Assembly: GCF_001748245.1 (NCBI RefSeq) | Contig: NZ_BDFO01000001.1 | Coordinates: 4,111,853-4,175,852, forward strand | DNA from: Oligoflexus tunisiensis | GTDB taxonomy: Bacteria; Bdellovibrionota_B; Oligoflexia; Oligoflexales; Oligoflexaceae | Direction: 5' to 3' | Length of the DNA stretch: 64,000 nucleotides | In this document: one piece after another, positions 35,137 to 44,475 of the stretch | Position numbering within the stretch: the stretch's first letter is position 1 | How the letters are laid out: every line of letters begins with the position of its first letter | Notes under the pieces: generated by a model | Told to the model about the DNA's origin: nothing | What the model saw: the letters and a program-made list of their open reading frames with translations, nothing else | Database searches by the model: none | Made by a program: the position numbers and the translations under genes

Positions 35137-37670
35137 AGAGGAAAAGCATGGCCATGCTCTTGCTGCTGTTGGCTATCAGCCAGGCGCAGGCGGACCAGCA
35201 GGATAGCCAATACCTTGTTGGCGTTCGCATAGGCAAGATGGAAATGGGCCAGATAGATGTGAAACCCGTCGCTTACCCGCTCGATCCGATGGAAATGTAT
35301 AATAAGATGCTGGTCCGGCCGAAAACCTGGAGTTATCCATCCGCGAGCAAGGACAAGCGTTGCCGCATGTCAAACCTGGCTGGATGGTTGGATGTGTCCG
35401 CATTTCCTGAAGCATCGAAACTCCTACTGATTGAAGCGCTCAGCAGTCGAAAGAAGGTGAAGTTCGTCCTGGGAGAAAAATCCTACTGCGATGAATATAA
35501 GGGACAATACTATTACAAGCCGGAGAGTTTCGCCATCGACGAGGTGCAGCCGGCTCCCCTGGAAGACACCACCATCGTGAGCGCAACGGGAGAAGGAGTG
35601 GCAGCGAGCGGTTCTTTCCGTATTCCTGAAAAGTTGACAGGATCGCACGATAGTAGGGGAACAGACGTGGCTCAAACGCCGGATAATGCCAGTCGTCCCT
35701 TGTCGCAAACCATTCGTCCGCCGGAGATCTATGCGAAGTGTTCGTACAAGCCCGTGCCCCATGATAAGCGGCCCGTTGAATTTGATAAGTCATGTAAAGT
35801 CGCTTATCTGGGACCTGCCTTCGAATCCACATACCGCATCGTGAGCGGCAGTCCCGATCCCAGGATACTTTTCTGCGGCGATATCGCGGCTATTGAGAAG
35901 GAGCTGCAGAACACGGACTATGTCGATCATTTCAAGGATAACGACTGGCTGAATTTAACCGATCGATTGGACAAGATAAAGAATGAGGCCGGTGGCAGCG
36001 TCGTCGCCTACTTCGAAGACCCATTGCCAGGCCCGGAGGCGTTGGTCCGATTCAAGGAACACAATCCAGGGGCGACTTGGGCGGTGCAACCTTTGCCGCT
36101 CAAAAGGACCAAACTGAGCGTCAGCGGGAAATTGGTGGCTGATCCCTCCAGGAATTTCAACGGTTCCACGGCTTACAATGTGGCCCTGACAATGGATAAG
36201 GCGTGTGAGGTCTTCAATAGAAGCCAGGAACTCACCAAAAAAGGCGTCGAGAAGAACTTTGGTGACAGTTGGCCGAAGAATGCGACGTCCGTCTATGACC
36301 TTTTTGCGAGCGTGAAGGTCGATGCCGAACTCAAACTTAAGTACTTGCACAGAGCCTTGAACATGAGTGTGGCAGGGGAATTCGAGGGGCTCATGAGTTT
36401 TTGGGGAAAGGGTTCCTTCGAAAAATACGATATTAGCAAGATTTACAAATTTCACGTTTCGGAAGCTGGGCAATTCCAGGACAAAATAGGAGAAACTTTT
36501 ATTGATAAAATCAGCCACCAGTTTCAACGGAACCTTCTGGAGCAAGCCGCGGTGAACCTGCGGCAGCAGGCCAACAGCGCATCAGCAATGACTCTTCATC
36601 CGACGGCCAATACGCATTGGGAGCATGAGAAGGCGCAAAAATTCGAGAAAAATGCCAAGGAACTCGGCAATGCTATCGACGAGTACTTCTGTAAAGCGGA
36701 CAAGGATTCGGATGAGTGCAAGAAGACGATGCGAATGACGACAAGTATGGTGAATTCATTCGCGGCCATCGGTGTTGCCCATCTCACCGAGATCACCAAC
36801 ACGATGCGATACAAGGACCTGGCTTCTTTCTTTAACCTGGCGGAGAAGAACTCTGATACCCTCTATAAGCTCGATTCAAGCGCGCTTTCGGATGAGTACG
36901 CGGATCATGTACCGACGGTGAGGGATGTTACTCCAACTCCCAAACCCGAACCGACACCTGAACCGACACCTGAACCGACAACTGAGCCGAAACCCGAGCC
37001 GACAACTGAGCCGAAACCCGAGCCGAAAACTGAGCCGAAACCCGAGCCGACAACTGAGCCGAAACCCGAGCCGACAACTGAGCCGAAACCCGAGCCGACA
37101 ACTGAGCCGAAACCCGAGCCGACACCTGAGCCGAAACCCGAGCCGACAACTGAGCCGAAACCCGAGCCGACAACTGAGCCGAAACCCGAGCCGACAACTG
37201 AGCCGAAACCCGAGCCGACAACTGAGCCGAAACCCGAGCCGACAACTGAGCCGAAACCCGAGCCGAAACCTAAGTCGACGCCTGAACCGAAGCCGGGATC
37301 GTATCCCAAGCAGAATGTAGATTCAGCAGCAGAAACTACGAAACGCTTGAAGCTTGTGGATAATATAAGACGCTCGATGCAAAGCTGGGGATTTGACGAG
37401 GAAGTGGCCGATTATTTCGCTCGAACCAGGTCGGATGAGGGCGAGGAGTGGTTCCTGGTTTTCGGCGATATGTTCCAATACCTGGTAAATGTTTACAAAA
37501 TCGATAAATACGATGCCGCGGATATCGCCGAATCACACAAGGGTCGACGTTGGTTTAGAGCTTTCAAACCCTTGTTTGATTCCAAAGTTTCCGAGGGTTA
37601 TGAGATGCAGGATGCGTATACTTATGCCGCTAGGGAAGCCCACACGGCTTCCTTACAGGAAAAGGAGTGA
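35133..37670 (+). CDS. Large secreted protein with the Cys domain, Pro-Glu-Pro-Lys-Thr repeat stalk and helical C-terminus (operon gene 8)
   Basis: 845 residues, signal peptide (QAQAD, about 20). An N-terminal domain of about 160 residues with several Cys is followed by the repeated Cys domain (CSYK..VEFDKSCKVAYLGP, about 203-225), then ALVRFKEHNPG and LPLKRTKLS, and a long helical region. Residues about 606-720 are a PEPT/TEPKPEP stalk encoded by about eleven 24-bp repeats. A 120-residue helical domain with WGFDEEVADYFARTR follows. A stalk linking a binding domain and a C-terminal module is typical of surface proteins. The stop TGA lies inside the terminator stem. Confidence 0.7.
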   Translation: MKRKSMAMLLLLLAISQAQADQQDSQYLVGVRIGKMEMGQIDVKPVAYPLDPMEMYNKMLVRPKTWSYPSASKDKRCRMSNLAGWLDVSAFPEASKLLLIEALSSRKKVKFVLGEKSYCDEYKGQYYYKPESFAIDEVQPAPLEDTTIVSATGEGVAASGSFRIPEKLTGSHDSRGTDVAQTPDNASRPLSQTIRPPEIYAKCSYKPVPHDKRPVEFDKSCKVAYLGPAFESTYRIVSGSPDPRILFCGDIAAIEKELQNTDYVDHFKDNDWLNLTDRLDKIKNEAGGSVVAYFEDPLPGPEALVRFKEHNPGATWAVQPLPLKRTKLSVSGKLVADPSRNFNGSTAYNVALTMDKACEVFNRSQELTKKGVEKNFGDSWPKNATSVYDLFASVKVDAELKLKYLHRALNMSVAGEFEGLMSFWGKGSFEKYDISKIYKFHVSEAGQFQDKIGETFIDKISHQFQRNLLEQAAVNLRQQANSASAMTLHPTANTHWEHEKAQKFEKNAKELGNAIDEYFCKADKDSDECKKTMRMTTSMVNSFAAIGVAHLTEITNTMRYKDLASFFNLAEKNSDTLYKLDSSALSDEYADHVPTVRDVTPTPKPEPTPEPTPEPTTEPKPEPTTEPKPEPKTEPKPEPTTEPKPEPTTEPKPEPTTEPKPEPTPEPKPEPTTEPKPEPTTEPKPEPTTEPKPEPTTEPKPEPTTEPKPEPKPKSTPEPKPGSYPKQNVDSAAETTKRLKLVDNIRRSMQSWGFDEEVADYFARTRSDEGEEWFLVFGDMFQYLVNVYKIDKYDAADIAESHKGRRWFRAFKPLFDSKVSEGYEMQDAYTYAAREAHTASLQEKE
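36948..37290 (+). repeat. 24-bp tandem repeat encoding PEPTTEPK
   Basis: Unit AAACCCGAGCCGACAACTGA plus GCCG repeated about eleven times from about 36990 to 37265, with one 18-bp short unit and one ACACCT variant; flanking looser repeats give the 36948-37290 span. It encodes a rigid Pro-rich stalk. The near-identity of units predicts length variation between strains by slippage or recombination. Confidence 0.9.
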
Positions 37671-37686
37671 CCTTTTCGGTCACTCC
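37664..37686 (+). terminator. Terminator-like hairpin overlapping the stop codon of operon gene 8
   Basis: GGAGTGACC, loop TTTTC, GGTCACTCC: a perfect 9-bp stem in which TGA at 37668-37670 is the stop codon. No long T run follows, so strength is uncertain. Confidence 0.6.
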
Positions 37687-38185
37687 TGACCCAGGCAAGG
37701 GAATCTACGGTGATGGACAGAGGCTCGGCGTTTCCAGAAGATCGCGCTACCGCTGTTTCTGCGAACTCTCGCCTCAAGGCTCGGCCGCCGCTTCCGCGCC
37801 TCCTCGCTCTAGAAAAGGGCCCGCACGACATAGCGGGCCCTGCGGCCTTCATCAGTCATACCGGCCTCTGCTCCGGAACAACTTCCAGGAACCGGGCGAC
37901 CGCCTTGCCGTCCCGGTCGCACAGATGGGCTTCACGTCCGTAAACCCAGAATGATGATCCTAAATAATTCTTTACTCAATGCAAAGCTCAGCCTGTATCA
38001 CCGGTAAAGGAATTGACAGAAATCAAGTCCGTAATTCGAACTGCATGTTAACACTCCCCGCATTTACAAATAGTTGAAAGATGAGAGCATCCAATTGCAC
38101 GATATGAATTTGTCCATGAGCCATATGGCTTCGAAGTTGCAAAACAAGCCATTGCGCATTGCTTTCATTAACTTCGGAGAAACTT
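37671..38185. other. Gap after the operon, with decayed coding remnant
   Basis: 515 bp. The minus-strand frame 37856-37951 reads like protein (FWVYGREAHLCDRDGKAVAR) and ends at a TGA with a terminator behind it (37817-37840), so it looks like the tail of a lost gene. The rest holds no gene I can support. Confidence 0.4.
37817..37840 (-). terminator. Strong minus-strand terminator
   Basis: GGGCCCGC and GCGGGCCC form an 8-bp GC stem with an 8-nt loop; on the minus strand it is followed by TTTTC. It lies 16 bp beyond a minus-strand stop codon (37856-37858) of a remnant gene. Confidence 0.6.
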
Positions 38186-38824
38186 ATGGAAATCAATCGG
38201 TCTTGGCTCCTATCATCGTGCATTGCCTTGCATTCTGCTCTGGCTTTGTCCAACAATGGTTATGCATCAACCAAGCGTTCATCAGTAAGACTCGCTCAAG
38301 ACTCGGATCGCCCAGTGTTTTCAATTGGGATTGAGCCTACAGCCGTGCTCAACAAGTCCTTCCTAGGTACCACAGGCATAAGCTTAAATGAGCAAACCCT
38401 CCTCGAATTAGTTGGTACCTATGGAGAGAACTCAGATGATTGGATCCAGTCGAATTTTGCAGGCGGTGGAATTGGAATCAAATATTTTCTGTCGGGAGTT
38501 TTGGAAGACAGTGCCATGTTTAGTGCAAGGTATATGCACAGCCGAGGCCAAATTTCAGTGACAAGCAAAAAAGACAAGACCATCATCGAAAAATCAGACC
38601 AACAAGCTGATAGTTTAAGCACAAACGTTGGCTACCAATGGGTATGGGCAAGCGTGTTTTATATCGGGTTGGAAGGTGGAATTGCCTATATCAATGAGCA
38701 AGAGTCAAATGATAAGTACAGGAAACTCATTAAGGAAAACTCAAAGGTTGACGGTGGTGAAGTCTATCTTAACGATAACAAGGTTCGTCCGCACCTTTCG
38801 TTTAGTGTAGGCCTCTATCTGTAA
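38186..38824 (+). CDS. Small outer-membrane beta-barrel protein
   Basis: 212 residues from ATG 38186 (GGAGA upstream). Signal peptide ends near LALSN (about 21). Alternating strands with turns such as GGGIGIKYFLSG and GYQWVWASVFYIGLEGGIAY, ending LSFSVGLYL, a typical barrel terminus. No family recognised; similar in style to small OmpW/OmpA-type barrels. It stands alone. Confidence 0.65.
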   Translation: MEINRSWLLSSCIALHSALALSNNGYASTKRSSVRLAQDSDRPVFSIGIEPTAVLNKSFLGTTGISLNEQTLLELVGTYGENSDDWIQSNFAGGGIGIKYFLSGVLEDSAMFSARYMHSRGQISVTSKKDKTIIEKSDQQADSLSTNVGYQWVWASVFYIGLEGGIAYINEQESNDKYRKLIKENSKVDGGEVYLNDNKVRPHLSFSVGLYL

Positions 38825-39638
38825 CATCTGTCGCTGCCCTAACTCTGCATGCGTTTCCGATCCACGTGAGTTACCCCGCTTCATTTTGCTTTATTCTGGC
38901 AGTGAAGCGGGGGTTCAAAGTCCGCCTCCGTGGGAAGATATGGATAGGATGATTGAGGACTTTATGGAGTAGATAGGGGAAGCATTTTTGGGAAGGACGG
39001 AGGCGACTTCGAACATGACGGACATTTCAGACTATCAGACAAAAAGCAACTCAAAACGCTCCCATGCTCTGCTGGAAAACATAGGGAAGGCCAGAACCCG
39101 GCCTTCCCTCCAACACAACGCTTGGACACCTGAAACACGGTAAAATCGTACCTTCACCTTTATTTTTTGGTGAAAAAGAGGAGTGGCTTCTGCAGCCACT
39201 CCCCACCACAGCAAGAAAGGGGATGGAAACACAACTCAGCGAGAGACTCGCCAAGTCGATTCTAATCATATGAAACGCACCTGCAATTTTCCAATCCATG
39301 CAATTTACCTTCTTAAAGCGACCAAGGCGCGATCACGCCTTCCAGTGCTCGCTTCTGCAAAACATGGACCGTTGTTTATGGAACAATTCTTAGGTCCAGA
39401 GCAGGCGGTATTGCCTGGAATAAGATTGTTGGATATCAAGCTTACCTTGCTAACGAAGGAAGGTTTCTGTCGACTTAAAGCAGACAGTGAAGCTTCTTTT
39501 TCCATCCAGAGAGTCGGCTCCAAAAAAGGTGAACCCCGTTCTTGCTGCGAAGTCGCAATCAGCACGGCATACCCATTGCAACACTTCCCGTGAAAGTCGG
39601 CTCGTTCATCCCTAAAGTATTATTTAGCAGAGGAAAGC
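38825..39638. other. Gap of about 810 bp with hairpins
   Basis: No gene supported. Two stems are present: GGGAAGGCC/GGCCTTCCC (39084-39108), and GGAGTGGCT/AGCCACTCC (39180-39202), the latter followed on the minus strand by TCTTTTTC, like a terminator. The short frames here have no convincing coding features. Confidence 0.4.
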
Positions 39639-40475
39639 ATGAAAAGCGTTTTTAGCCTTGCAGTATCGATGATCTGTCTATTGACCTGGTCTTGCGAAAA
39701 CACCAGCAGTCACTCGAAATCCCTCTTTAACGCGCCGGGCGATTTTGCCAGCTGCAGCATCAGACTTCCAGACATCAGGGAGACGGAAATACCGGGCGTC
39801 ATCCGCATCCCTGTGGATATCAAGACGTCTCAAGGAGGGACTTTTGAGATCTCCTGGGATAAGAATGGCCAATTCCATGGCCTCAATGCTTTTGCCGTGC
39901 CGGTGGACAATGCTTTGAAGATTTCGGCTCTCGTGGGGCCCGAACATGAGCGGCCTAAAATTTCCCTGGCCACAAAATCAGCGCTGTCAAGATCAGTTGC
40001 AGTGTCCGTCGTCAAGGCTGATGGAGTGACTTCGCAAGGCTTCATTTCGCACCTGCAACGCAACATTCTGTGCGAGAACACCGCAAACAAATCAATATCG
40101 ACCGAGGCAACCAGCACCTATCACCAGGATTTCTCGACCAATGCCTGCGGTATATACCCTGATAAGGGGTCTGCCGATTCAGTGGCAGCCTTACATGAGG
40201 ATATCTTCCAGGTCTTCGGTCAAGGAAACGCCAGTCTTGCCTGCGGAAAATATGTAAAGGTTCAAACCGATTCTGGAACTTTTTGCATCCGGATCGTAGA
40301 CATGCGAGGCAGGCAAAAGCTTCTTGACACTCAAGCGGCGGAATTTAAGCCCATTTTTGGATCCAGAGCCGTTCAGGACGGCACGGCCTACTTCAGAGTT
40401 ATTCTGAATAATGGTTCCTATTTCGAGCGAGGAATCGTTGATCCACAGCTCATGCTCCATGATTCCTGTGGCTAG
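39639..40475 (+). CDS. Lipoprotein of unknown function
   Basis: 278 residues. ATG 39639 follows GAGGAAAGC. Lipobox TWSC at about residue 19. The mature part is mainly beta with about six cysteines, and ends in a compact domain (YFRVILNNGSYFERGI). No family recognised. Convergent with the PDZ gene; the shared gap holds a terminator for the latter. Confidence 0.6.
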   Translation: MKSVFSLAVSMICLLTWSCENTSSHSKSLFNAPGDFASCSIRLPDIRETEIPGVIRIPVDIKTSQGGTFEISWDKNGQFHGLNAFAVPVDNALKISALVGPEHERPKISLATKSALSRSVAVSVVKADGVTSQGFISHLQRNILCENTANKSISTEATSTYHQDFSTNACGIYPDKGSADSVAALHEDIFQVFGQGNASLACGKYVKVQTDSGTFCIRIVDMRGRQKLLDTQAAEFKPIFGSRAVQDGTAYFRVILNNGSYFERGIVDPQLMLHDSCG

Positions 40476-40525
40476 GCGACAGATTCTACTCCAGGATCGA
40501 GGCACATCCCTCCAGAGTTGAAAAA

Positions 40526-40547
40526 ACCTTTCCCTAAGGAAAGGTTG
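40526..40547 (-). terminator. Terminator after PDZ gene
   Basis: AACCTTTCC, loop, GGAAAGGTT; on the minus strand the stem is followed by TTTTTTC. It lies 31 bp beyond the stop of the 40579-41058 gene. Confidence 0.75.
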
Positions 40548-40578
40548 AAAACTGTATCCAGTAAACCGTCAGCTGATT

Positions 40579-41058
40579 TCAGTCAAATTCTGCCTCCCAG
40601 GAGTACCATTGCCCACCCCTTGCAATCGTGAGATGAACCTTCATGGGGAAACCAAAGGTTTCACGTTGCGCTTCGAGATTGTCCATCATATCGGCCACGT
40701 GAGATGGGTTCATCATCTTCTGGTGAGCGATGGAATAGATAATATCACCGTCGTGCAAACCCAGACGAGCGAGGGTTCCGAATTCATGCATAAGCCTGTG
40801 AACATACACATAGGCAGTGCTATGATGCATCAGAACACCTAGCTCCACTCCAAACTCAGGATACTTGAAGACTTTCTTATCAGGCCCCTGCTGCCCGGGA
40901 TCCTGCTGCCCGGGATCCTGCTGCCCGGGATCCTGCTGCCCGGGATCCTGCTGCCCGGGATCCTGCGGAACCGGATTGGGCTTAGGATTGCCAGCAAAAG
41001 AAAGATGGCTCATCAACAAACAAGGCAGACTCAATAAGACGAGCTTAGTTTTCAACAT
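40579..41058 (-). CDS. Secreted PDZ-domain protein with QQDPG repeat linker
   Basis: 159 residues from ATG 41058 (AAGGAGA upstream). Signal peptide ends at SFAG (about 22). Five exact QQDPG repeats (15-bp units) form a linker, then a single PDZ domain: the carboxylate-binding loop GVELGV, and GLHDGDIIYSI typical of PDZ ends. No protease domain is attached, so it probably binds C-terminal peptides as an adaptor. A terminator follows. Confidence 0.72.
   Translation of the reverse strand: MLKTKLVLLSLPCLLMSHLSFAGNPKPNPVPQDPGQQDPGQQDPGQQDPGQQDPGQQGPDKKVFKYPEFGVELGVLMHHSTAYVYVHRLMHEFGTLARLGLHDGDIIYSIAHQKMMNPSHVADMMDNLEAQRETFGFPMKVHLTIARGGQWYSWEAEFD
40888..40965. repeat. 15-bp tandem repeat in the PDZ gene
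   Basis: CTGCTGCCCGGGATC repeated five times without change on the plus strand, encoding QQDPG on the minus. Exact copies suggest recent slippage and variable length between strains. Confidence 0.9.
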
Positions 41059-41534
41059 ACGAAATCTCCTTTCCATGAAAAATCTATATCGCGGCATTTG
41101 TAATATCACAGATATCTCCAACACAAGCTTGATTATCGCTACTCAAGAGTTTGTTCAAGCCAAAATTAGAAAATATAGTGGATCTGATGAACATGTTCAC
41201 AGAAGCAACATAAGATGAAGCCAGCAACGATGCCCGAACATCAGATTGAGAGAGGGAGATGCAAGATCATGCATAGAATTCCTGCTGAAAGTCACGTTAG
41301 GTATGCCGCAGGAATAAACAATGGAGGTGGAGGTACTCAGGCCTCTGCCTACTCGATAAATCTTCAAGGGTCAGGGTTGCCAGCAGCCGGATGGGGATAT
41401 GCGCTTTCGATTCCGTGACTGTCGACTCCATAGGTTAAACAACTCAGTTCAGACCCGGCTGCTGGCAAAAAATCCAGGACAAAACCTACGCTATGGATGG
41501 CCGTTACATCCGACCATCTTTCTCAAAATCCCTG
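41059..41534. other. Gap with a 14-bp inverted repeat and a possible short ORF
   Basis: TTGCCAGCAGCCGG (41377-41390) and its exact inverse CCGGCTGCTGGCAA (41455-41468) bracket a 64-nt loop, with AAAAAA after the second arm. A 49-codon frame from ATG 41269 (GGGAG upstream) is glycine-rich (INNGGGGTQASA) but unsupported. Nothing else is seen. Confidence 0.4.
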
Positions 41535-42443
41535 TTACTCTCCATTGAAAAAAGACTTAGGATCAAGACTTCTCAAATAGGGGACAATTCCAGCTTTGCC
41601 ATCTGCGCTAGCAAACGTCATCTTGTGGGGCGCTTCAGTCTCATAATCATCGTCGCTATTCACGCCGGTCTCTATGAACGCAAGTTGGCCAGCATCAGAG
41701 TACAGGGAAAATGCTCCATGGCTTCTCCCATCCCCTCCTCCATGACAAGTGATACAGGATGGCGACGGTGTCGCTCCTTCTACTGCTGTATTGTAGCGTT
41801 GCTTGCCAGCAGCCACCTGCGCAGACGTATAGGCTGAGATAGTCGCCGCCAACGAAATTTCTTCCGCACCATACTTCATTTTTACAACGGACGAACCAGC
41901 TTTCAGTGACGTCAATTCAAGAACATTCCACCCCGGCAGCACCTCAACAGGATTGACCGTGAAAAATGCAGGATCTGGCACTACGGTGATCTTATTGAAC
42001 TCGGCCTTCCAAGCATCGTTAAACTCAGGGCTATTATAGAATCTTTCCTCCTGTTCTTCTGTCAACTGAATTGATTCGGGAAGGCCTCCGTAGAGCATCG
42101 GTTCGACCAGGACCTTGAACGAATTTGTTCCATCGAATCCCGTGAAAATTTTATCGCCGAAGTAATTTCCTTCCATGTACCATGTTAACTTCGTGATCAA
42201 TACCGGTATGTTTATATCAGCCGCAGAATCAGGTGACTTGTTAGGTTCCTCATTTTTTCCATCCGCGCCGGAATCAGTGGCTCCTTCATCATCAGCTGTC
42301 TCTTTATCGGATGAATCGGCAGCATTATGCGCAGCGCCTTCTTCTTTCTTCTCAGCATGTTTTTTGGACGATGAGCATGACCATGCACCCATCGCAAGAA
42401 AACCCAGTACTGCGACGCCAAAAATTTTCGACTGACCAAACAT
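41535..42443 (-). CDS. Mono-haem cytochrome c-type lipoprotein (paralogue of 61837-62658)
   Basis: 302 residues from ATG 42443 (GAGGAG upstream). Lipobox AWSC at about 23, followed by a Ser/Lys/Glu-rich acidic linker. A central domain of unknown fold precedes a C-terminal CITCH haem c site. The surrounding RYNTAVEG and GIVPYLRSLDP are shared with the second copy at 61837-62658 (CASCH there), where the same spacing occurs. The haem domain could pass electrons at the cell surface. Only one haem-binding CxxCH is present. Confidence 0.78.
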   Translation of the reverse strand: MFGQSKIFGVAVLGFLAMGAWSCSSSKKHAEKKEEGAAHNAADSSDKETADDEGATDSGADGKNEEPNKSPDSAADINIPVLITKLTWYMEGNYFGDKIFTGFDGTNSFKVLVEPMLYGGLPESIQLTEEQEERFYNSPEFNDAWKAEFNKITVVPDPAFFTVNPVEVLPGWNVLELTSLKAGSSVVKMKYGAEEISLAATISAYTSAQVAAGKQRYNTAVEGATPSPSCITCHGGGDGRSHGAFSLYSDAGQLAFIETGVNSDDDYETEAPHKMTFASADGKAGIVPYLRSLDPKSFFNGE

Positions 42444-42877
42444 ATCCGTTCTCCTCAATCTGTTTGCCTCTTATCATGCAGCTTCCTTGCCACACTTTAA
42501 AAGCCGTCAGATCAAACGTCAAAACTGGTGTAGTTTGCTACGCATGCCGGCCCGCGGAAACGATAAACTACAACTTTGATTGTCGTTGAGAGGAACTAGG
42601 CTAACTGAGTTTTATGAGGCACTGTAAAATCCAGATATTTACACTGTCGAAGTAGTATAACCTTCCTAAACAAAAATTCATTGATCATTCTGGTTCGCAC
42701 TGCATTCCCTCCAACACATAATCAACAACTTCCGATCGCAGAACCACTAAGCGGGCACAACATTCTTACACTCAGCATGACCAGCACCACTATTTTCCGG
42801 ATAATGTCCCTGCGGAACAGGTCTTGCACATATCCATCTTGCGAAATGTTCCACCTGCTGAGAAAAAGAGAGAAACC
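42444..42877. other. Gap between divergent cytochrome and VWA genes
   Basis: 434 bp without a gene. It should carry promoters of both divergent lipoprotein genes. No motif site is present here. Confidence 0.4.
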
Positions 42878-44194
42878 ATGAACCTCTGCAAACTGACATC
42901 AGCTCTTGTGCTGGTCATACTTTTCGTGGGTTGTAAACCCAGTAAATTCAATGGATTCCGCCCTTCCAGGGATAAGCCTACATCACCAGGGCTCGATGTC
43001 GATGAACAAACACTTAATGTCTCAGAACTTACTGAAAACGAGGCAAAGAAGAAGGCGGGTGGTCCTTTGCCAGGAACAGGCACGTTACTGAACCACCCTC
43101 TGGACCTGAGTTGTAATGCGACAACGGAGCATTCCATCACAGTAACACCAAGCGCAGGTGCAGATATTAAGATCCAGGACAATGCTCGTGTCGCCATGAG
43201 CGTCAAGGGAAGATTCTGCCCCTCCATATCCAGCGGCCTCACAATTCTGTTCATCATTGATTTCTCTGGATCCATGGGTCCGCTAAAACCGGACGCAAGC
43301 AATATGGCCTTTCAACCGGCAATAGGCAATGACCCTCGAGTGGCTGCTGCTTCCGGCAAAACGTGTGGTCGCCTGCAAGCGGCACAGGCCATCCTCTCCA
43401 AGGTCAAAGCTGGAGATAATGTCGCTGTCGGCACCGTAGCTTTCGCCGGAGGCATTGTCGAAACCCATACAAAAGCGCCAATCGAGGCTGGTGTGTTCCG
43501 GACAGGTGTCCTTGATGGAGCGAATGGACTGAAGAGCTTTTGCAGTTACATCGCCCCGGAACCCGCGTTTGCCGACCAGGAGATGGCTGTCCCGAACCCG
43601 GAGGTTAACAGTTCAACCAACTATGCTGCTGCCTTCGAACGAGCTTTCGAGTTCCTGAAGAATACGAAAGATCGCAAAGCAGTATACTTCATAACGGATG
43701 GTCGACCGACGGCAGGCGGCATGGATCCGGTAGCGGCAGGCAAGGAAGCGGCAACACGTTTGAAATCGCTTGAAAATCTGTACTTTAATGCCTTTTTCTT
43801 GCAGAACAAGCAAGCTGGCCTTCAGGAGGATACAGTAGGCGTCAAAAATCTTGTGGAAACCATTGGTTCGGACGATCGCGTCGTCACGGTTGACTCTGCA
43901 GAGACTCTAGTGGTCGAAGTCAGCAAAGACCTGACAGGAAGCTTTGATGCGACTGACGTCAAAGCGTCCCTGACAGTGGAACCCTATCAACCGGAAGCCG
44001 ATTTGAAAATCAATCGGTTCGCAATGGACCCTGATAACCCCAAAGCCTGGGTTTTTGAAACCCAGCCCTTCGTGCTGCTGGGTGAGGGCACCGGCCAGTT
44101 CCCTCACATGGTCAAGGTTTCAGCCAAGGCAAAAGACGGAACCATGCACTCAAGCCTTGTCAGAATACAGTATCAGCAGACACTGAAACAATAG
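42878..44194 (+). CDS. VWA-domain lipoprotein
   Basis: 438 residues from ATG 42878 (AGAGAGAA upstream; the frame from 42824 lacks a signal). Lipobox LFVGC at about 15. After a linker the von Willebrand factor A domain holds the metal-ion site DFSGSMG (D128) and TDGRPTAGG further on, with a Cys pair (GKTC, FCSY) likely bridging it. Secreted VWA proteins bind ligands through a metal site. Terminator follows at 44245. Not near a motif site. Confidence 0.8.
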   Translation: MNLCKLTSALVLVILFVGCKPSKFNGFRPSRDKPTSPGLDVDEQTLNVSELTENEAKKKAGGPLPGTGTLLNHPLDLSCNATTEHSITVTPSAGADIKIQDNARVAMSVKGRFCPSISSGLTILFIIDFSGSMGPLKPDASNMAFQPAIGNDPRVAAASGKTCGRLQAAQAILSKVKAGDNVAVGTVAFAGGIVETHTKAPIEAGVFRTGVLDGANGLKSFCSYIAPEPAFADQEMAVPNPEVNSSTNYAAAFERAFEFLKNTKDRKAVYFITDGRPTAGGMDPVAAGKEAATRLKSLENLYFNAFFLQNKQAGLQEDTVGVKNLVETIGSDDRVVTVDSAETLVVEVSKDLTGSFDATDVKASLTVEPYQPEADLKINRFAMDPDNPKAWVFETQPFVLLGEGTGQFPHMVKVSAKAKDGTMHSSLVRIQYQQTLKQ

Positions 44195-44244
44195 CTTAAA
44201 GAGTCCCCCTGACTCTTCGCACTATGCCCCATATCCCCTTAGCG

Positions 44245-44269
44245 AGGAGTGGCCTATAAGGCCACTCCT
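44245..44269 (+). terminator. Rho-independent terminator after the VWA gene
   Basis: AGGAGTGGCC, loop TATAA, GGCCACTCCT, followed by TTTCATTTTT. A clear 10-bp stem with a T-rich tail. Confidence 0.85.
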
Positions 44270-44439
44270 TTTCATTTTTGCTCTCAGCAAAAGATAAGCG
44301 TTATGAATTCACAAAATAAAATGAGCGAACACTCTTCACACTTCACTTGCACCGACCTCTCAAAGCAATCAATGACTTGACAAGCCCTTCATCGTTTCCC
44401 ATAAAGAGATCGTTTTCAGCTGAAGAGTAGTAGTTTCAT

Positions 44440-44451
44440 TTCGTTAACGAG
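44440..44451. promoter_or_regulatory. Palindromic motif site 5 (TTCGTTAACGAG)
   Basis: 11 of 12 matches, only 25 bp before the ATG at 44476. The preceding bases TAGTTTCA(T/C) are shared with site 6, so the similarity extends beyond the core. Confidence 0.6.
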
Positions 44452-44475
44452 AGGCATATTATCAAAGGATTTCAC

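Noticed and set aside
36948..37290. Regular repeats as a CRISPR array
   Set aside because: The repeats are contiguous with no unique spacers and are in frame inside a gene.
36905..37309. Long glycine/serine-like frames on both strands over the 24-bp repeat
   Set aside because: They are shadow frames produced by the tandem repeat; the real frame is the stalk of the 35133 gene.
39183..39593. 136-codon plus-strand frame
   Set aside because: No signal, no ribosome site and no recognisable composition; overlaps hairpin sequence.
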